This document shows, one piece after another, positions 44,761 through 53,243 of a stretch of 64,000 bases of DNA; the stretch's first letter is position 1, and the number at the start of each line of letters is the position of its first letter. The stretch is from Lachnospiraceae bacterium (GTDB lineage: Bacteria; Bacillota; Clostridia; Lachnospirales; Lachnospiraceae): positions 33,774 to 97,773 of the forward strand of contig JAILQX010000008.1 of assembly GCA_024698705.1 (NCBI GenBank). Direction: 5' to 3'. Position numbers and translations under genes: made by a program. Under the pieces are notes generated by a model. The model was not told the origin of the DNA, made no database searches, and was given only the letters and a program-made list of their open reading frames with translations.

Positions 44761-45951
44761 ATGAACAGTTCAGCTGTAAAGACGATGGATTTCGTCAAAA
44801 AGTATACCATGATCATCGTACTCGTATTGGTTACGATTTTCTTTCAGATAATGACAGGAGGAAATCTTCTCCTCCCGATGAATGTCAGCAGTTTGATCTC
44901 ACAGAATGCATACGTATTCATTCTTGCAACAGGTATGCTGTTATGTATCCTGACCGGTGGTAACATCGATCTTTCCGTTGGATCGGTCGTTTGTTTCGTA
45001 GGTGCGGTCGGAGCTGTACTCATGATGGAGCATAACGTAAACATTTATGTAGCGATACTCATCATGCTTTTAACGGGAACGGCGATCGGAGCTTTCCAGG
45101 CATTCTGGATCGCATATGTAAGGATCCCTCCCTTCATCACAACACTTGCAGGCATGCTCGCTTTCAGAGGCCTCAGCAATACGGTTCTTGACGGTATGAC
45201 AGTATCTATCAAGAGTCAGGAAACATTTGTAGAACTTTTCGGTGGTGGTGCTAACTGCTATATTCCGGATCTTTTCGGAAACGGTGGTTTAAATATTACA
45301 TGTTTGCTTTTCGGTGTTCTGGCAGTTGCAGTATTTGTGGTCCTTCAGGTAGTAAACATGAAGAAGAGAGCAAACAACGGTTATGACGGCAGCATGACCG
45401 GTGAGATAGTAAAGACAGTACTTATAAGTGTTGTCATCCTTGCTTTCTGCTTCAGACTCGCACAGCACAAGGGTATCCCGACAGTGCTTATCTGGGTATT
45501 GATCGTTGTAATCGTTTACGGTTATATCACAGGCAATACAACGGTAGGTCGTTACTTCTACGCAGTTGGTGGCAATGAGAAGGCAACAAAGCTCTCAGGT
45601 ATCGATACCAACAGAGTTTACTTCCTTGCATACACCAACATGGGATTCCTTGCAGCACTCGCAGGTATGGTAACTATCGCAAGATTTACATCAGCACAGC
45701 CTACATACGGTCAGAACTACGAGATGGATGCCATCGGTTCCTGCTTCATAGGTGGTGCTTCGGCATACGGCGGAATCGGTACGGTTCCCGGAGTTATCAT
45801 CGGTGCTACACTGATGGGTATCATCAACCTCGGTATGTCACTTATGGGTGTTGATCAGAACATGCAGAAGGTCGTTAAAGGTGCGGTTCTTCTTGCAGCG
45901 GTTATATTTGATGTTGTTTCTAAGAGAGGTAAATTCATCTCTAAAGAATAA
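44761..45951 (+). CDS. Sugar ABC transporter permease, XylH/MglC/GguB type
   Basis: The 396-residue membrane protein has about ten helices and forms the channel of the ABC sugar transporter. The family signature is clear: LTGGNIDLSVGSVVCFVGAVGAVLM near residue 62, IPPFITTLAGMLAFRGL near 122 and the cytosolic coupling segment GYITGNTTVGRYFYAVGGNEKATKLSGI near 258. The GASAYGGIGTVPG loop near the end is also typical. GGAG lies 12 bases before the ATG, somewhat far. Codon use is biased toward high expression like the binding protein. A terminator follows. Confidence 0.93.
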   Translation: MNSSAVKTMDFVKKYTMIIVLVLVTIFFQIMTGGNLLLPMNVSSLISQNAYVFILATGMLLCILTGGNIDLSVGSVVCFVGAVGAVLMMEHNVNIYVAILIMLLTGTAIGAFQAFWIAYVRIPPFITTLAGMLAFRGLSNTVLDGMTVSIKSQETFVELFGGGANCYIPDLFGNGGLNITCLLFGVLAVAVFVVLQVVNMKKRANNGYDGSMTGEIVKTVLISVVILAFCFRLAQHKGIPTVLIWVLIVVIVYGYITGNTTVGRYFYAVGGNEKATKLSGIDTNRVYFLAYTNMGFLAALAGMVTIARFTSAQPTYGQNYEMDAIGSCFIGGASAYGGIGTVPGVIIGATLMGIINLGMSLMGVDQNMQKVVKGAVLLAAVIFDVVSKRGKFISKE

Positions 45952-45972
45952 AAACTTCACATTGTATTTTTC

Positions 45973-46001
45973 AAAAAAGGGTCCCTCGGGACTCTTTTTT
46001 G
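45973..46001 (+). terminator. Terminator after the sugar ABC operon
   Basis: A-rich 5' arm plus GGGTCC pairs with GGGACTC plus T-rich 3' arm (one G-T pair); six T complete it. The structure may work in both directions. Confidence 0.75.
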
Positions 46002-46012
46002 TTGCAGCGTGA

Positions 46013-46023
46013 TTTGGTATAAT
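46013..46023 (+). promoter_or_regulatory. Extended -10 promoter of the sensor-GGDEF gene
   Basis: TTTGGTATAAT with perfect TATAAT at 46018-46023 and extended TGG; the -35 position falls in the preceding T-run. It is identical to the uvrB -10 region. Confidence 0.6.
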
Positions 46024-46060
46024 AACAAAAAGGTTACAATATTTTGCGCGGGGTTTACGG

Positions 46061-47953
46061 ATGAAGAAAAAGATAGCTGTGATAGCGAACGGCTGGTACA
46101 ACCAGGGAGTAAAAAATATCGTCGCAGGCATGCAGCGTTATACGGATGAGAAGGGGATAGACATATTTATCTTCCTCACATATTCGCAGTATAAAGAAAC
46201 GGACGAATATAACCGTGGTGAGTTTAATATACACAGGCTTCCGGATTTTAAGGATTTCGACGGTGTGATCATCGTGCCGGGATCATTGAATTCCGAACAT
46301 GAGACCGAGAGGATGAGAAAGGAATTTCTTGAAAAAGGGATACCGGCTGTCAGCATGGGTGTAAAGCAGGAGGGACTGGGTTTTATTTCCTGTGAAAACT
46401 ACGAATCCATGTGTATCTTAAGTGAGCATATAATAAATGAGCATGACATAAAGAACGTTGCGATCATAGCGGGCAATAAGGAAAATGAAGAGTCAAACCG
46501 GAGAGTCGAAGGCATAACAGATACCTTCGAGAAGCACGGTATGATCATACATGACAGAGATATATACTATTGCAACTGGGAATTCAGACAGGTCAAGAAG
46601 ACCGTTAAGATGATGGCTTCGAGCAAGCGCGGACTGCCTGATGTGATCATGTGCGCCAATGATTACGGCGCGATGGCTGTATGTACGGCACTCACCGAAG
46701 CGGGTTACAGTGTACCCGGAGATGTGATGGTGACAGGCTACGACTGCGTGGCACTCGGCAGGGCCTATTATCCTTCCATCACTACCATGGCCCAGCCGTT
46801 TGAAGATATGGGCTGCGGGGCAGTGGAGATGCTGTATGATATGATCGAGGACGGAGAGATCCGCGAGAAGAATTACATCTGCAAGCTTGTTCTCGGAGAA
46901 AGCTGCGGCTGTGATGTGGGTGAGGGAGCCGATAAGGCGAGAAAAGAACTGGCCAGAGAAAGCTTCATAAAGACAGAGGAGAATGTCATATTTGAATGGT
47001 CTTTGAGCAATATCGAGAATGCTTTCTTCAGGACACAGAAGTTCGAGGATCTGGCCGGAGTGCTCCGGACACAATTTGAGAGAAATCACGATTACGAAAA
47101 AGACGGCTTTGCGATCGTACTGGGACGCAGATACAGACAGAGTATACTGACAGGAAAAGACGAACTGAATAAGACCGGCTATGATGATGACATGGAGGTT
47201 ATCGTAGGCGTTCATAATGAGATAAGCTACAACCTGGATCATTTTGATCCAAAAGAGATCGTCCCCATGTATGAAAATGACGGGGATTCGCATATTTATA
47301 TCATTTCATCGTTGCACAATAAGGAAAATATCTTCGGATATATCCTGTTTAAGGATGCGATGGACAATATGGCGGACCGTACGCTCTATGCTTATATGAC
47401 CAGAATGGGCGAGTTGCTTGAGAAATACAGAAAGACGATGAGCCTGAATCTTGTCAATGCCGAGCTTCTCGAACTTTCCGTAAAGGATTCGCTTTCGGGA
47501 CTGTACAACAGACTGGGCTATGAGGGGATAATCAAGCCCGCGTTTGAGGAAGTACATTCGATGGGCAGGAAGAACGGCATCCTTTTTATGGATATAGACC
47601 ACATGAAAGATATCAATGATACCTTCGGCCACCTTCAGGGAGACATGGCGGTAAGGACGATCGCCTCGGTCATCCAGGAGTGCTTACCCGCAGGATGGAT
47701 GGCGGCCAGATACGGAGGGGACGAGTTTGTTGCGATCGGAGCCTGTGAGGATGCGCAGATGCTGAAGTATCTGAGTGAACGAATGAAGAGTACCGTTTCA
47801 AAGAGGGGCGACGAGCTGAGGTTGCCTTACAGGCTTACTGCCAGCAGCGGTTATCTTCTGACCGATCCGATGGGCGAGGAAAACATAGAACAATACATAA
47901 AACGGGTTGATGAATATATGTATATCAACAAGAAGGCAGGAAGACAGGAATGA
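46061..47953 (+). CDS. Cytosolic sugar-binding-domain/GGDEF diguanylate cyclase
   Basis: The 630-residue protein begins directly with a LacI/XylR-type ligand-binding fold (residues 1-290: KKKIAVIANGWYNQGVKNIVAGM, DFDGVIIVPGSLNSE, MCANDYGAMAVCTALTEAGYSVPGDVMVTGYD). It has no helix-turn-helix, signal peptide or membrane segment. After the ESCGC motif near 285 comes a helical/GAF-like middle (about 300-470). A GGDEF domain ends it (SVKDSLSGLYNRLGYE, FMDIDHMKDINDTFGH, RYGGDEFVAIG near 552), with all catalytic residues intact. It should make c-di-GMP in response to an internal sugar. It lies just after the sugar transporter and before an aldolase. Confidence 0.92.
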   Translation: MKKKIAVIANGWYNQGVKNIVAGMQRYTDEKGIDIFIFLTYSQYKETDEYNRGEFNIHRLPDFKDFDGVIIVPGSLNSEHETERMRKEFLEKGIPAVSMGVKQEGLGFISCENYESMCILSEHIINEHDIKNVAIIAGNKENEESNRRVEGITDTFEKHGMIIHDRDIYYCNWEFRQVKKTVKMMASSKRGLPDVIMCANDYGAMAVCTALTEAGYSVPGDVMVTGYDCVALGRAYYPSITTMAQPFEDMGCGAVEMLYDMIEDGEIREKNYICKLVLGESCGCDVGEGADKARKELARESFIKTEENVIFEWSLSNIENAFFRTQKFEDLAGVLRTQFERNHDYEKDGFAIVLGRRYRQSILTGKDELNKTGYDDDMEVIVGVHNEISYNLDHFDPKEIVPMYENDGDSHIYIISSLHNKENIFGYILFKDAMDNMADRTLYAYMTRMGELLEKYRKTMSLNLVNAELLELSVKDSLSGLYNRLGYEGIIKPAFEEVHSMGRKNGILFMDIDHMKDINDTFGHLQGDMAVRTIASVIQECLPAGWMAARYGGDEFVAIGACEDAQMLKYLSERMKSTVSKRGDELRLPYRLTASSGYLLTDPMGEENIEQYIKRVDEYMYINKKAGRQE

Positions 47954-47988
47954 TACAGGGCAGCAGTGCCCGAAAAGGAGGATACGGC

Positions 47989-49287
47989 ATGGCATATGAC
48001 ATAACGGAAGCAAAAAGGCTTGTTATAGAAGCGGGACACAGGCTTCAGGCTGAAGGCCTTATAGTCAGGACCTGGGGCAATATAAGTGCGAGGATAAGCG
48101 ATACGCAGTTTGTGGTCACTCCGAGCGGCAAGGCTTACGAAGGACTGACCGAGGATGACATCGTGGTCGTAAATATTAAGGACTGCTCATACGAGGGCTT
48201 CAACAATCCTTCATCCGAATGCGGTATCCATGCGGATGTATATGCGATGAGACCGGAGGTCAACTTTGTGATCCATACACATCAGATCTATGCAACTGCG
48301 ATAAGCATACTCGGACAGGACGTTGAACTTACGGACGAAGAGAAGACCTTCCTCGGAGACAGGATCCCCTGTGCCGCATACGGCATGTCTTCGAGTGAAA
48401 AGTTACGAAAACAGGTAAAAAAGACTTTGAAAAAATCCGCAGGCTGTTCGTCAATGCTGCTGAGAAACCACGGAGTGCTCTGCATGGGAAGCGATCTCGA
48501 GAATGCCTTTGAGATCAGTTCGATCATGGAGCAGGTATGTAAATACAAATACAACAAGCTCATCTCGGGCTTTGACAAGGTTAAGGTCATAGAGGAAGAG
48601 ATGCTTAACGAAGAGGTTAAGCCGGCAGATGACGGAGTAGAGCTTATAGTGGACGAAAGCGCTGCCCGGATAAGCGATGCGGACAGAGTTGAGTGGGCAG
48701 GGGATGAAGACCTTAATCCCGCAGGCTTTGTGGATTACGGCATCAGCCATATAGAAGGAGAAAACATAACACTCACTCTCGGAGAAAAAGAATATACATA
48801 CAACCGCGGTGACAAAAAGCCTCTGGGAAGAGGGTTGTTCAAGAGAAATATTAACAAGGTCGCCCTTATACATTCAAAGATATACGAGGATAGGAATGTA
48901 AGCTGCATATATCATGTGACTCTTCCGAACATAGTCGATGTGAGCAGAAAGACCGCAAAAGGTTTTGTGCCTTACGTTGACGATCAGGCACAGATCGTCG
49001 GAGAATATGTACGCGTGATCGGAAAGATCGGAAAGAAGGCTCATTTCGAATCGGCTTCCGCTATCGTAAAGGGACTCAAAGGAAACGGAGCGGTCCTCAT
49101 AGCGGGTCAGGGAGCGATCTGCGTAGGAAGCAATGAAAGTGATGTTGAGGCCACGGCATATGTGCTTGAAAAAGGCTGTGTTGCAATGAAGCTTGCATTG
49201 TGCCATCCCGAAGCCGAGAGCGTTCCCAAGCGTATCGCGGCAAAGGAAAGACAGTTCTATGTAGATACATATTCAAAATTGATCTGA
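47989..49287 (+). CDS. Tandem class II aldolase-family protein
   Basis: This 432-residue protein contains two copies of the class II aldolase/adducin fold. The first (1-215) keeps metal ligands H96 and H98 (VIHTHQ) and H161 (RNHGVLCMG), with SGKAYEGLTEDDIVVV and SSECGIHADVY, and looks active like fuculose- or ribulose-phosphate aldolases/epimerases. The second (about 250-432) has the same framework but IYHVTLP in place of HTH, so one ligand is missing. The ATG at 47989 follows AGGAGG. Its place after the sugar sensor suggests a sugar-phosphate substrate. Confidence 0.85.
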   Translation: MAYDITEAKRLVIEAGHRLQAEGLIVRTWGNISARISDTQFVVTPSGKAYEGLTEDDIVVVNIKDCSYEGFNNPSSECGIHADVYAMRPEVNFVIHTHQIYATAISILGQDVELTDEEKTFLGDRIPCAAYGMSSSEKLRKQVKKTLKKSAGCSSMLLRNHGVLCMGSDLENAFEISSIMEQVCKYKYNKLISGFDKVKVIEEEMLNEEVKPADDGVELIVDESAARISDADRVEWAGDEDLNPAGFVDYGISHIEGENITLTLGEKEYTYNRGDKKPLGRGLFKRNINKVALIHSKIYEDRNVSCIYHVTLPNIVDVSRKTAKGFVPYVDDQAQIVGEYVRVIGKIGKKAHFESASAIVKGLKGNGAVLIAGQGAICVGSNESDVEATAYVLEKGCVAMKLALCHPEAESVPKRIAAKERQFYVDTYSKLI

Positions 49288-49296
49288 GGACATGAC

Positions 49297-49926
49297 ATGA
49301 AAAAATATCGGAGGCTGCAAAGCAGCAGCAGAACAGGAAAAGGCATACGCGGCAAACTGAGCATGATCCAGTACAATTCACCGGTCATACTTTCATTTGC
49401 ATTGATATCATTGATAGCGCTCATATTGAATTATATTACGATGGGGCTGACCAACAGATACCTCTTCAGTGTATACAGAGGACCGTTGACAAATCCTCTT
49501 ACTTATGTAAGGCTGTTTACGCATGTACTCGGTCATGCGGATATATCTCATTATATGGGCAACATGATGTATTTCCTTCTGCTCGGACCCATAATCGAAG
49601 AGAAATACGGCAGCAGGAACACTCTGCTCATGATCCTTGTAAATGCGGCAGTCACCGGCATACTTAACTGTTTGCTGATGCCGAACTCATCGCTCCTCGG
49701 AGCGAGCGGTGTGGTATTTTGCTTTATCATCCTTTCTTCGATGACGAGTATCGAACAGGGAAAGATACCGCTCACGCTCATACTTGTATGTCTGCTTTAC
49801 CTCACCACCGAGATATACAATGCGATATTCGTTAAGGATAATATTTCCCAGTTCGGTCATATTATCGGCGGCATCTGCGGATGCATATTTGGATTTACAG
49901 TTGACAGGATAGGAAAGAGAAGATGA
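49297..49926 (+). CDS. Rhomboid-family intramembrane serine protease
   Basis: The 209-residue protein has six membrane helices and the rhomboid core: HADISHYMGNMMYF near residue 74 (the HxxxxxxN oxyanion segment), GASG with catalytic serine at 137, and SQFGHIIGGICG with catalytic histidine at 188. It should cleave membrane-spanning proteins within the bilayer; the substrate is unknown. A basic N-terminus of about 25 residues stays in the cytosol. TGAGGA precedes the ATG, ten bases after the aldolase gene, and the stop overlaps the next start (ATGA). Confidence 0.9.
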   Translation: MKKYRRLQSSSRTGKGIRGKLSMIQYNSPVILSFALISLIALILNYITMGLTNRYLFSVYRGPLTNPLTYVRLFTHVLGHADISHYMGNMMYFLLLGPIIEEKYGSRNTLLMILVNAAVTGILNCLLMPNSSLLGASGVVFCFIILSSMTSIEQGKIPLTLILVCLLYLTTEIYNAIFVKDNISQFGHIIGGICGCIFGFTVDRIGKRR

Positions 49927-50534
49927 TAACCAACCTGATTTTTGATGTAGGCAACGTGCTTTTCCATTACAGATGGAAGGAAGCACTTATGGATACCGGA
50001 ATGACAAGAGAGGAAGCCGAGGAGGCGGGCGCGAAGGTATTTGATGAAACACCCCTGTGGAGGGAGTTTGATGCCGGCAATATAACAATTACCGATCTGA
50101 TAGAGGAATACGGGAAGCTTTTTCCGGACATAAAGGACAATATCGCAGAGTTTGTGACCAGATACGAGCGTATGCCGCTGGATCGGACCGAAGTATGGGA
50201 GAAGGTAGCTGTACTCAAAAATAAAGGCTATAAGATATATCTTTTGAGCAATTATTCGGAATACTTATTTAACAATCATACCAAGGGGAAGCCTTTCATG
50301 GATCTGCTTGACGGAAAGGTGGTCTCATATGAGATCCACGAGACAAAGCCGGACAGGCCGATATACAGGGAGCTTCTCAGGAGATATGACCTGAAGCCGG
50401 AAGAGTGTGTCTTCTTTGATGACAGGGAAGAAAATACGAAAACCGCCGAAGAACTCGGCATAAAGAGCTTTACCGTCATGAGCCGCGAGCATATCAACGA
50501 GTTGCTCGAGGACATCATAGAACATGGGATCTGA
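49923..50534 (+). CDS. HAD-superfamily phosphatase, YihX-like
   Basis: The 203-residue hydrolase has motif I IFDVGNVLFHY (nucleophile Asp8), motif II LSNYS, the conserved lysine in ETKPDRPIY and motif IV FFDDREEN. The motif I form DxGNV, with Gly in place of the second Asp, is also found in YihX, an alpha-glucose-1-phosphate phosphatase, so it is not a defect. The cap is a small helical insertion after motif I. The start overlaps the rhomboid stop by four bases. With the aldolase and sensor it forms a group that may handle a sugar phosphate; the substrate is not known. Confidence 0.87.
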   Translation: MITNLIFDVGNVLFHYRWKEALMDTGMTREEAEEAGAKVFDETPLWREFDAGNITITDLIEEYGKLFPDIKDNIAEFVTRYERMPLDRTEVWEKVAVLKNKGYKIYLLSNYSEYLFNNHTKGKPFMDLLDGKVVSYEIHETKPDRPIYRELLRRYDLKPEECVFFDDREENTKTAEELGIKSFTVMSREHINELLEDIIEHGI

Positions 50535-50566
50535 AGATCGACGGAAGTCTGATGCCGATCTGAATC

Positions 50567-51766
50567 CTAGCGACAGTCCACCACGGATCTGAACTTGCCG
50601 TTCTTCTCATCCTTGAGAGGACGGCTGGCATCCAGTGTTATGGCGGATATAAATATATCCTTTTCACGGAAGAATCTTCTTAAAGCCTGTTCTGCCTGAA
50701 GAAAGATGACAGGCTTCATAACCTCATCATTTACCTTGAGTCTGAGTGAGATATTGTTGCCCGCGTATATGAGCAGCTGATATGAAATGATACCCTTGAT
50801 ATCTCTGAAGACGGGTCTGAATTCATCAATATCTATAGTCACATCACCGTTTTGTCCCTTGAAGATTATATTGTCATCCTTGCCGCTGACCACACTTATC
50901 CACGGGGAAATATTGCCGCAGGGACATATCTTGTCATGAAAATTAAGCCTGTCGGGAAGTGTCATGCGTATGACAGGATAATCGGTCTTGTACATATTGG
51001 TCGCAAGTACGCTCGAAGCTATACCGGATGTGATGGGTTTGCCTTCTTCATCGAGGGGTTCGAGCATGATCCAGTCGTCATTGACATGCAGGTGTCCGTA
51101 CTGACATTCCGACGCAATGACACCGAGCTCGTTGCTCGAATAGGTAGACTGTACCGTACAATTGAATGCATCTATGAGCAGGGCACGAAGATCGTCTGTC
51201 AGAGCTTCGCCGCCGGCCATGATAAGGACAGGCCTGATATTCAGTCTGCCCGCTTTTTTTTCTTCAAGAAGTTTGGTGAGTGTGGAAGGATAGGCCCACA
51301 GAAGAGCGGGTTTTAAATTGTTGAGCCTTGCAACAAGTTCCTCCCTTGGAGCAAATACGGAAAGCAAAGTTGTGTTTTTTGCCCATGCGGCAACATGCGG
51401 AGAATCCTCCGTAGCAGAGATGATCACGGTCCTTGAACCCCTGAGAAGGAAGGCACGGTAATCCCTGTCAAATGAAAATGTCCTGACTGTATTGATGGCA
51501 GCGCCTATCTGTGCTTCAACGGTTTCGTCGCATTTCCACTTATCCCTGTGAGCAAATGCATAATCGCGATCAAGGAACGGGACCTCACGCATGAAAAAAT
51601 TGACACCGAGACCGCTGTAGAGCTCCTTATATAGCTCACTGTGTTCTCTTGCATGAAAAAGTAACGCGAAAAAGCGCTGTTTTATCAGCATTTCGCGTTC
51701 TTTACCGGTCAGTTTTCCGTATTTTTTTACAAGGGCTATACCCTCTTTGAGATTTATGGTTTCCAC
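50567..51766 (-). CDS. PaaK-like adenylate-forming protein
   Basis: The 399-residue protein resembles phenylacetate-CoA ligases. The N-terminal LLFHAREHSELYKELYSGLGV, the LLWAYPSTLTKLLEE stretch, IMAGGEALTDDLRALL, the adenylate motif STYSSNELGVIASEC and the C-terminal YPVIRMTLPDRLNF with CPCGN all follow PaaK order. The glycine-rich P-loop near residue 115 is weak (LRGSRTVIISATEDSP), so adenylating activity is likely but the acid is unknown. The start is GTG at 51766, which lies exactly where the promoter predicts transcription to begin, with no ribosome site. No carrier protein or thioesterase gene is adjacent. It converges on the HAD gene. Confidence 0.8.
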   Translation of the reverse strand: METINLKEGIALVKKYGKLTGKEREMLIKQRFFALLFHAREHSELYKELYSGLGVNFFMREVPFLDRDYAFAHRDKWKCDETVEAQIGAAINTVRTFSFDRDYRAFLLRGSRTVIISATEDSPHVAAWAKNTTLLSVFAPREELVARLNNLKPALLWAYPSTLTKLLEEKKAGRLNIRPVLIMAGGEALTDDLRALLIDAFNCTVQSTYSSNELGVIASECQYGHLHVNDDWIMLEPLDEEGKPITSGIASSVLATNMYKTDYPVIRMTLPDRLNFHDKICPCGNISPWISVVSGKDDNIIFKGQNGDVTIDIDEFRPVFRDIKGIISYQLLIYAGNNISLRLKVNDEVMKPVIFLQAEQALRRFFREKDIFISAITLDASRPLKDEKNGKFRSVVDCR

Positions 51767-51772
51767 CCGATT

Positions 51773-51801
51773 AATATATCACGGAGTTTATCCATTGGCA
51801 A
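51773..51801 (-). promoter_or_regulatory. Promoter of the PaaK-like gene
   Basis: Read on the minus strand: TTGCCA (51801-51796), a 17-base spacer, TATATT (51778-51773). Six bases separate the -10 from the GTG start codon, implying a leaderless message. Confidence 0.65.
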
Positions 51802-51821
51802 ATGAGAAGACAAACACAAGG

Positions 51822-51850
51822 TTGACGAATTAAAAAGAATGAGTTATTTT
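51822..51850 (+). promoter_or_regulatory. Promoter of livK
   Basis: TTGACG (51822-51827), a 17-base spacer and TATTTT (51845-51850). Its -35 lies 20 bases from that of the divergent PaaK-like gene. Confidence 0.75.
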
Positions 51851-51893
51851 AGTTACGTTATTAAGTTGTTTATCAACAGAACGGAGGACTATT

Positions 51894-53042
51894 ATGAAGA
51901 GATTTACAAGTTTAATGCTTGCTGTGGTTCTCGGCGCAACACTTTTGGCAGGTTGCGGAGGCAATTCAGCAGGTTCAGGAGACACACTTAAGATCGGCGG
52001 TATCGGACCTGTAACGGGCGGTGCAGCAGTTTATGGAAATGCCGTAAAGAACGGTGCTCAGATCGCAGTAGATGAGATCAATGCAGCAGGCGGTATCAAC
52101 GGCGTAAAGATCGAGTACAAGTTTGAAGATGACGAACATGATGCAGAAAAGGCAGTCAACGCTTACAATACACTTAAGGACTGGAACATGCAGATCCTTA
52201 TGGGTACAGTAACATCAGCTCCCTGTGTTGCAGTTACAGAGAAGACAAAGGAAGACAACGTATTCCAGTTGACACCTTCAGGATCTTCGGTTCCCTGTAC
52301 ACAGTATGACAATGCATTCCGTATCTGCTTCTCAGATCCCAACCAGGGTATCGCTTCAGCACAGTATATCGGACAGAACAATGTAGCATCAAAGGTAGCC
52401 GTTATCTACGACAGCTCAGATGTTTATTCATCAGGTATATATGAGAAGTTTGCTGCAGAAGCTCCCAACCAGGGAATCGAGATCGTTGCAGCGGAAGCAT
52501 TTACAGCTGACAACAAGACAGACTTCACAACACAGATCCAGAAGGCAAAGGATGCAGGCGCAGAACTCGTATTCCTTCCTATCTACTATCAGGAAGCAAC
52601 ACTTATACTCAGCCAGGCAAATACAATGGGCTTCGCTCCCATCTTCTTCGGATGTGACGGCCTTGACGGTATCCTCGGTGTTGAGAACTTTGATACAAGC
52701 CTTGCAGAAGGCGTTATGCTCCTTACACCTTTCGCAGCAGATGCAAAGGATGATCTTACAGCTAAATTCGTAAAGACATATCAGGAGAAATACGGTGAGG
52801 TCCCTAACCAGTTCGCAGCAGATGCATATGATGCCATCTATGTTATCAAGGCAGCAGCTGAGAAAGCAGGCGTTAAGGCTGATATGGATGCTTCAGCTAT
52901 CTGTGAAGCAATGAAGACAGCCATGACACAGATCAGTGTTGACGGTCTTACAGGTGCAGGCATGACATGGACAAGCGACGGCGAAGTTAACAAGGCTCCC
53001 AAGGCAGTTGTTATCAAAGACGGCGTTTATGTAGCACTTTAA
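51894..53042 (+). CDS. livK: Branched-chain amino acid ABC transporter binding lipoprotein
   Basis: The 382-residue protein has a signal peptide with lipobox LAGC (cysteine near 21) and a type I receptor fold of the Leu/Ile/Val-binding kind: LKIGGIGPVTGGAAVYGNAVKNGAQIAVDEINAAGG near residue 32 and the DDEHDAEKAVN segment near 85. It delivers branched-chain or related amino acids to LivHMGF encoded downstream. Codon usage is strongly restricted, as in the sugar-binding gene at 42 kb, pointing to very high expression. It has its own promoter and a strong terminator, so its message is separate from that of the membrane and ATPase genes. Confidence 0.93.
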   Translation: MKRFTSLMLAVVLGATLLAGCGGNSAGSGDTLKIGGIGPVTGGAAVYGNAVKNGAQIAVDEINAAGGINGVKIEYKFEDDEHDAEKAVNAYNTLKDWNMQILMGTVTSAPCVAVTEKTKEDNVFQLTPSGSSVPCTQYDNAFRICFSDPNQGIASAQYIGQNNVASKVAVIYDSSDVYSSGIYEKFAAEAPNQGIEIVAAEAFTADNKTDFTTQIQKAKDAGAELVFLPIYYQEATLILSQANTMGFAPIFFGCDGLDGILGVENFDTSLAEGVMLLTPFAADAKDDLTAKFVKTYQEKYGEVPNQFAADAYDAIYVIKAAAEKAGVKADMDASAICEAMKTAMTQISVDGLTGAGMTWTSDGEVNKAPKAVVIKDGVYVAL

Positions 53043-53057
53043 TATCATTTCAAATAT

Positions 53058-53090
53058 CACACGACCCGGTGACGGGTCGTGTGTTTTTTT
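53058..53090 (+). terminator. Terminator after livK
   Basis: An 11-bp stem (53058-53068 with 53073-53083) and GTGA tetraloop are followed by seven T, a very strong intrinsic terminator. Confidence 0.92.
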
Positions 53091-53153
53091 GTCCGGGATC
53101 CGATAAATGCGTGCAAAAGGCACATTTATACACGAAATGTGGTACAATAAATA

Positions 53154-53182
53154 TTGCATAAACCCGCTTGAATGCCTATAAT
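53154..53182 (+). promoter_or_regulatory. Promoter of livHMGF
   Basis: TTGCAT (53154-53159), a 17-base spacer and a perfect TATAAT (53177-53182). TTGCATAAA at the -35 is repeated at 53194-53202, 40 bases (about four turns) downstream, which could be a regulator site. Confidence 0.7.
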
Positions 53183-53243
53183 ATATGAATAGTTTGCATA
53201 AAGCGTGTTATAAAAAGTTGCTGAACGCAGCATGGAGAATATC

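Noticed and set aside
49923..49960. Missing second aspartate in motif I of the HAD protein as a sign of an inactive enzyme.
   Set aside because: The DxGNV form is normal in the YihX-like branch.
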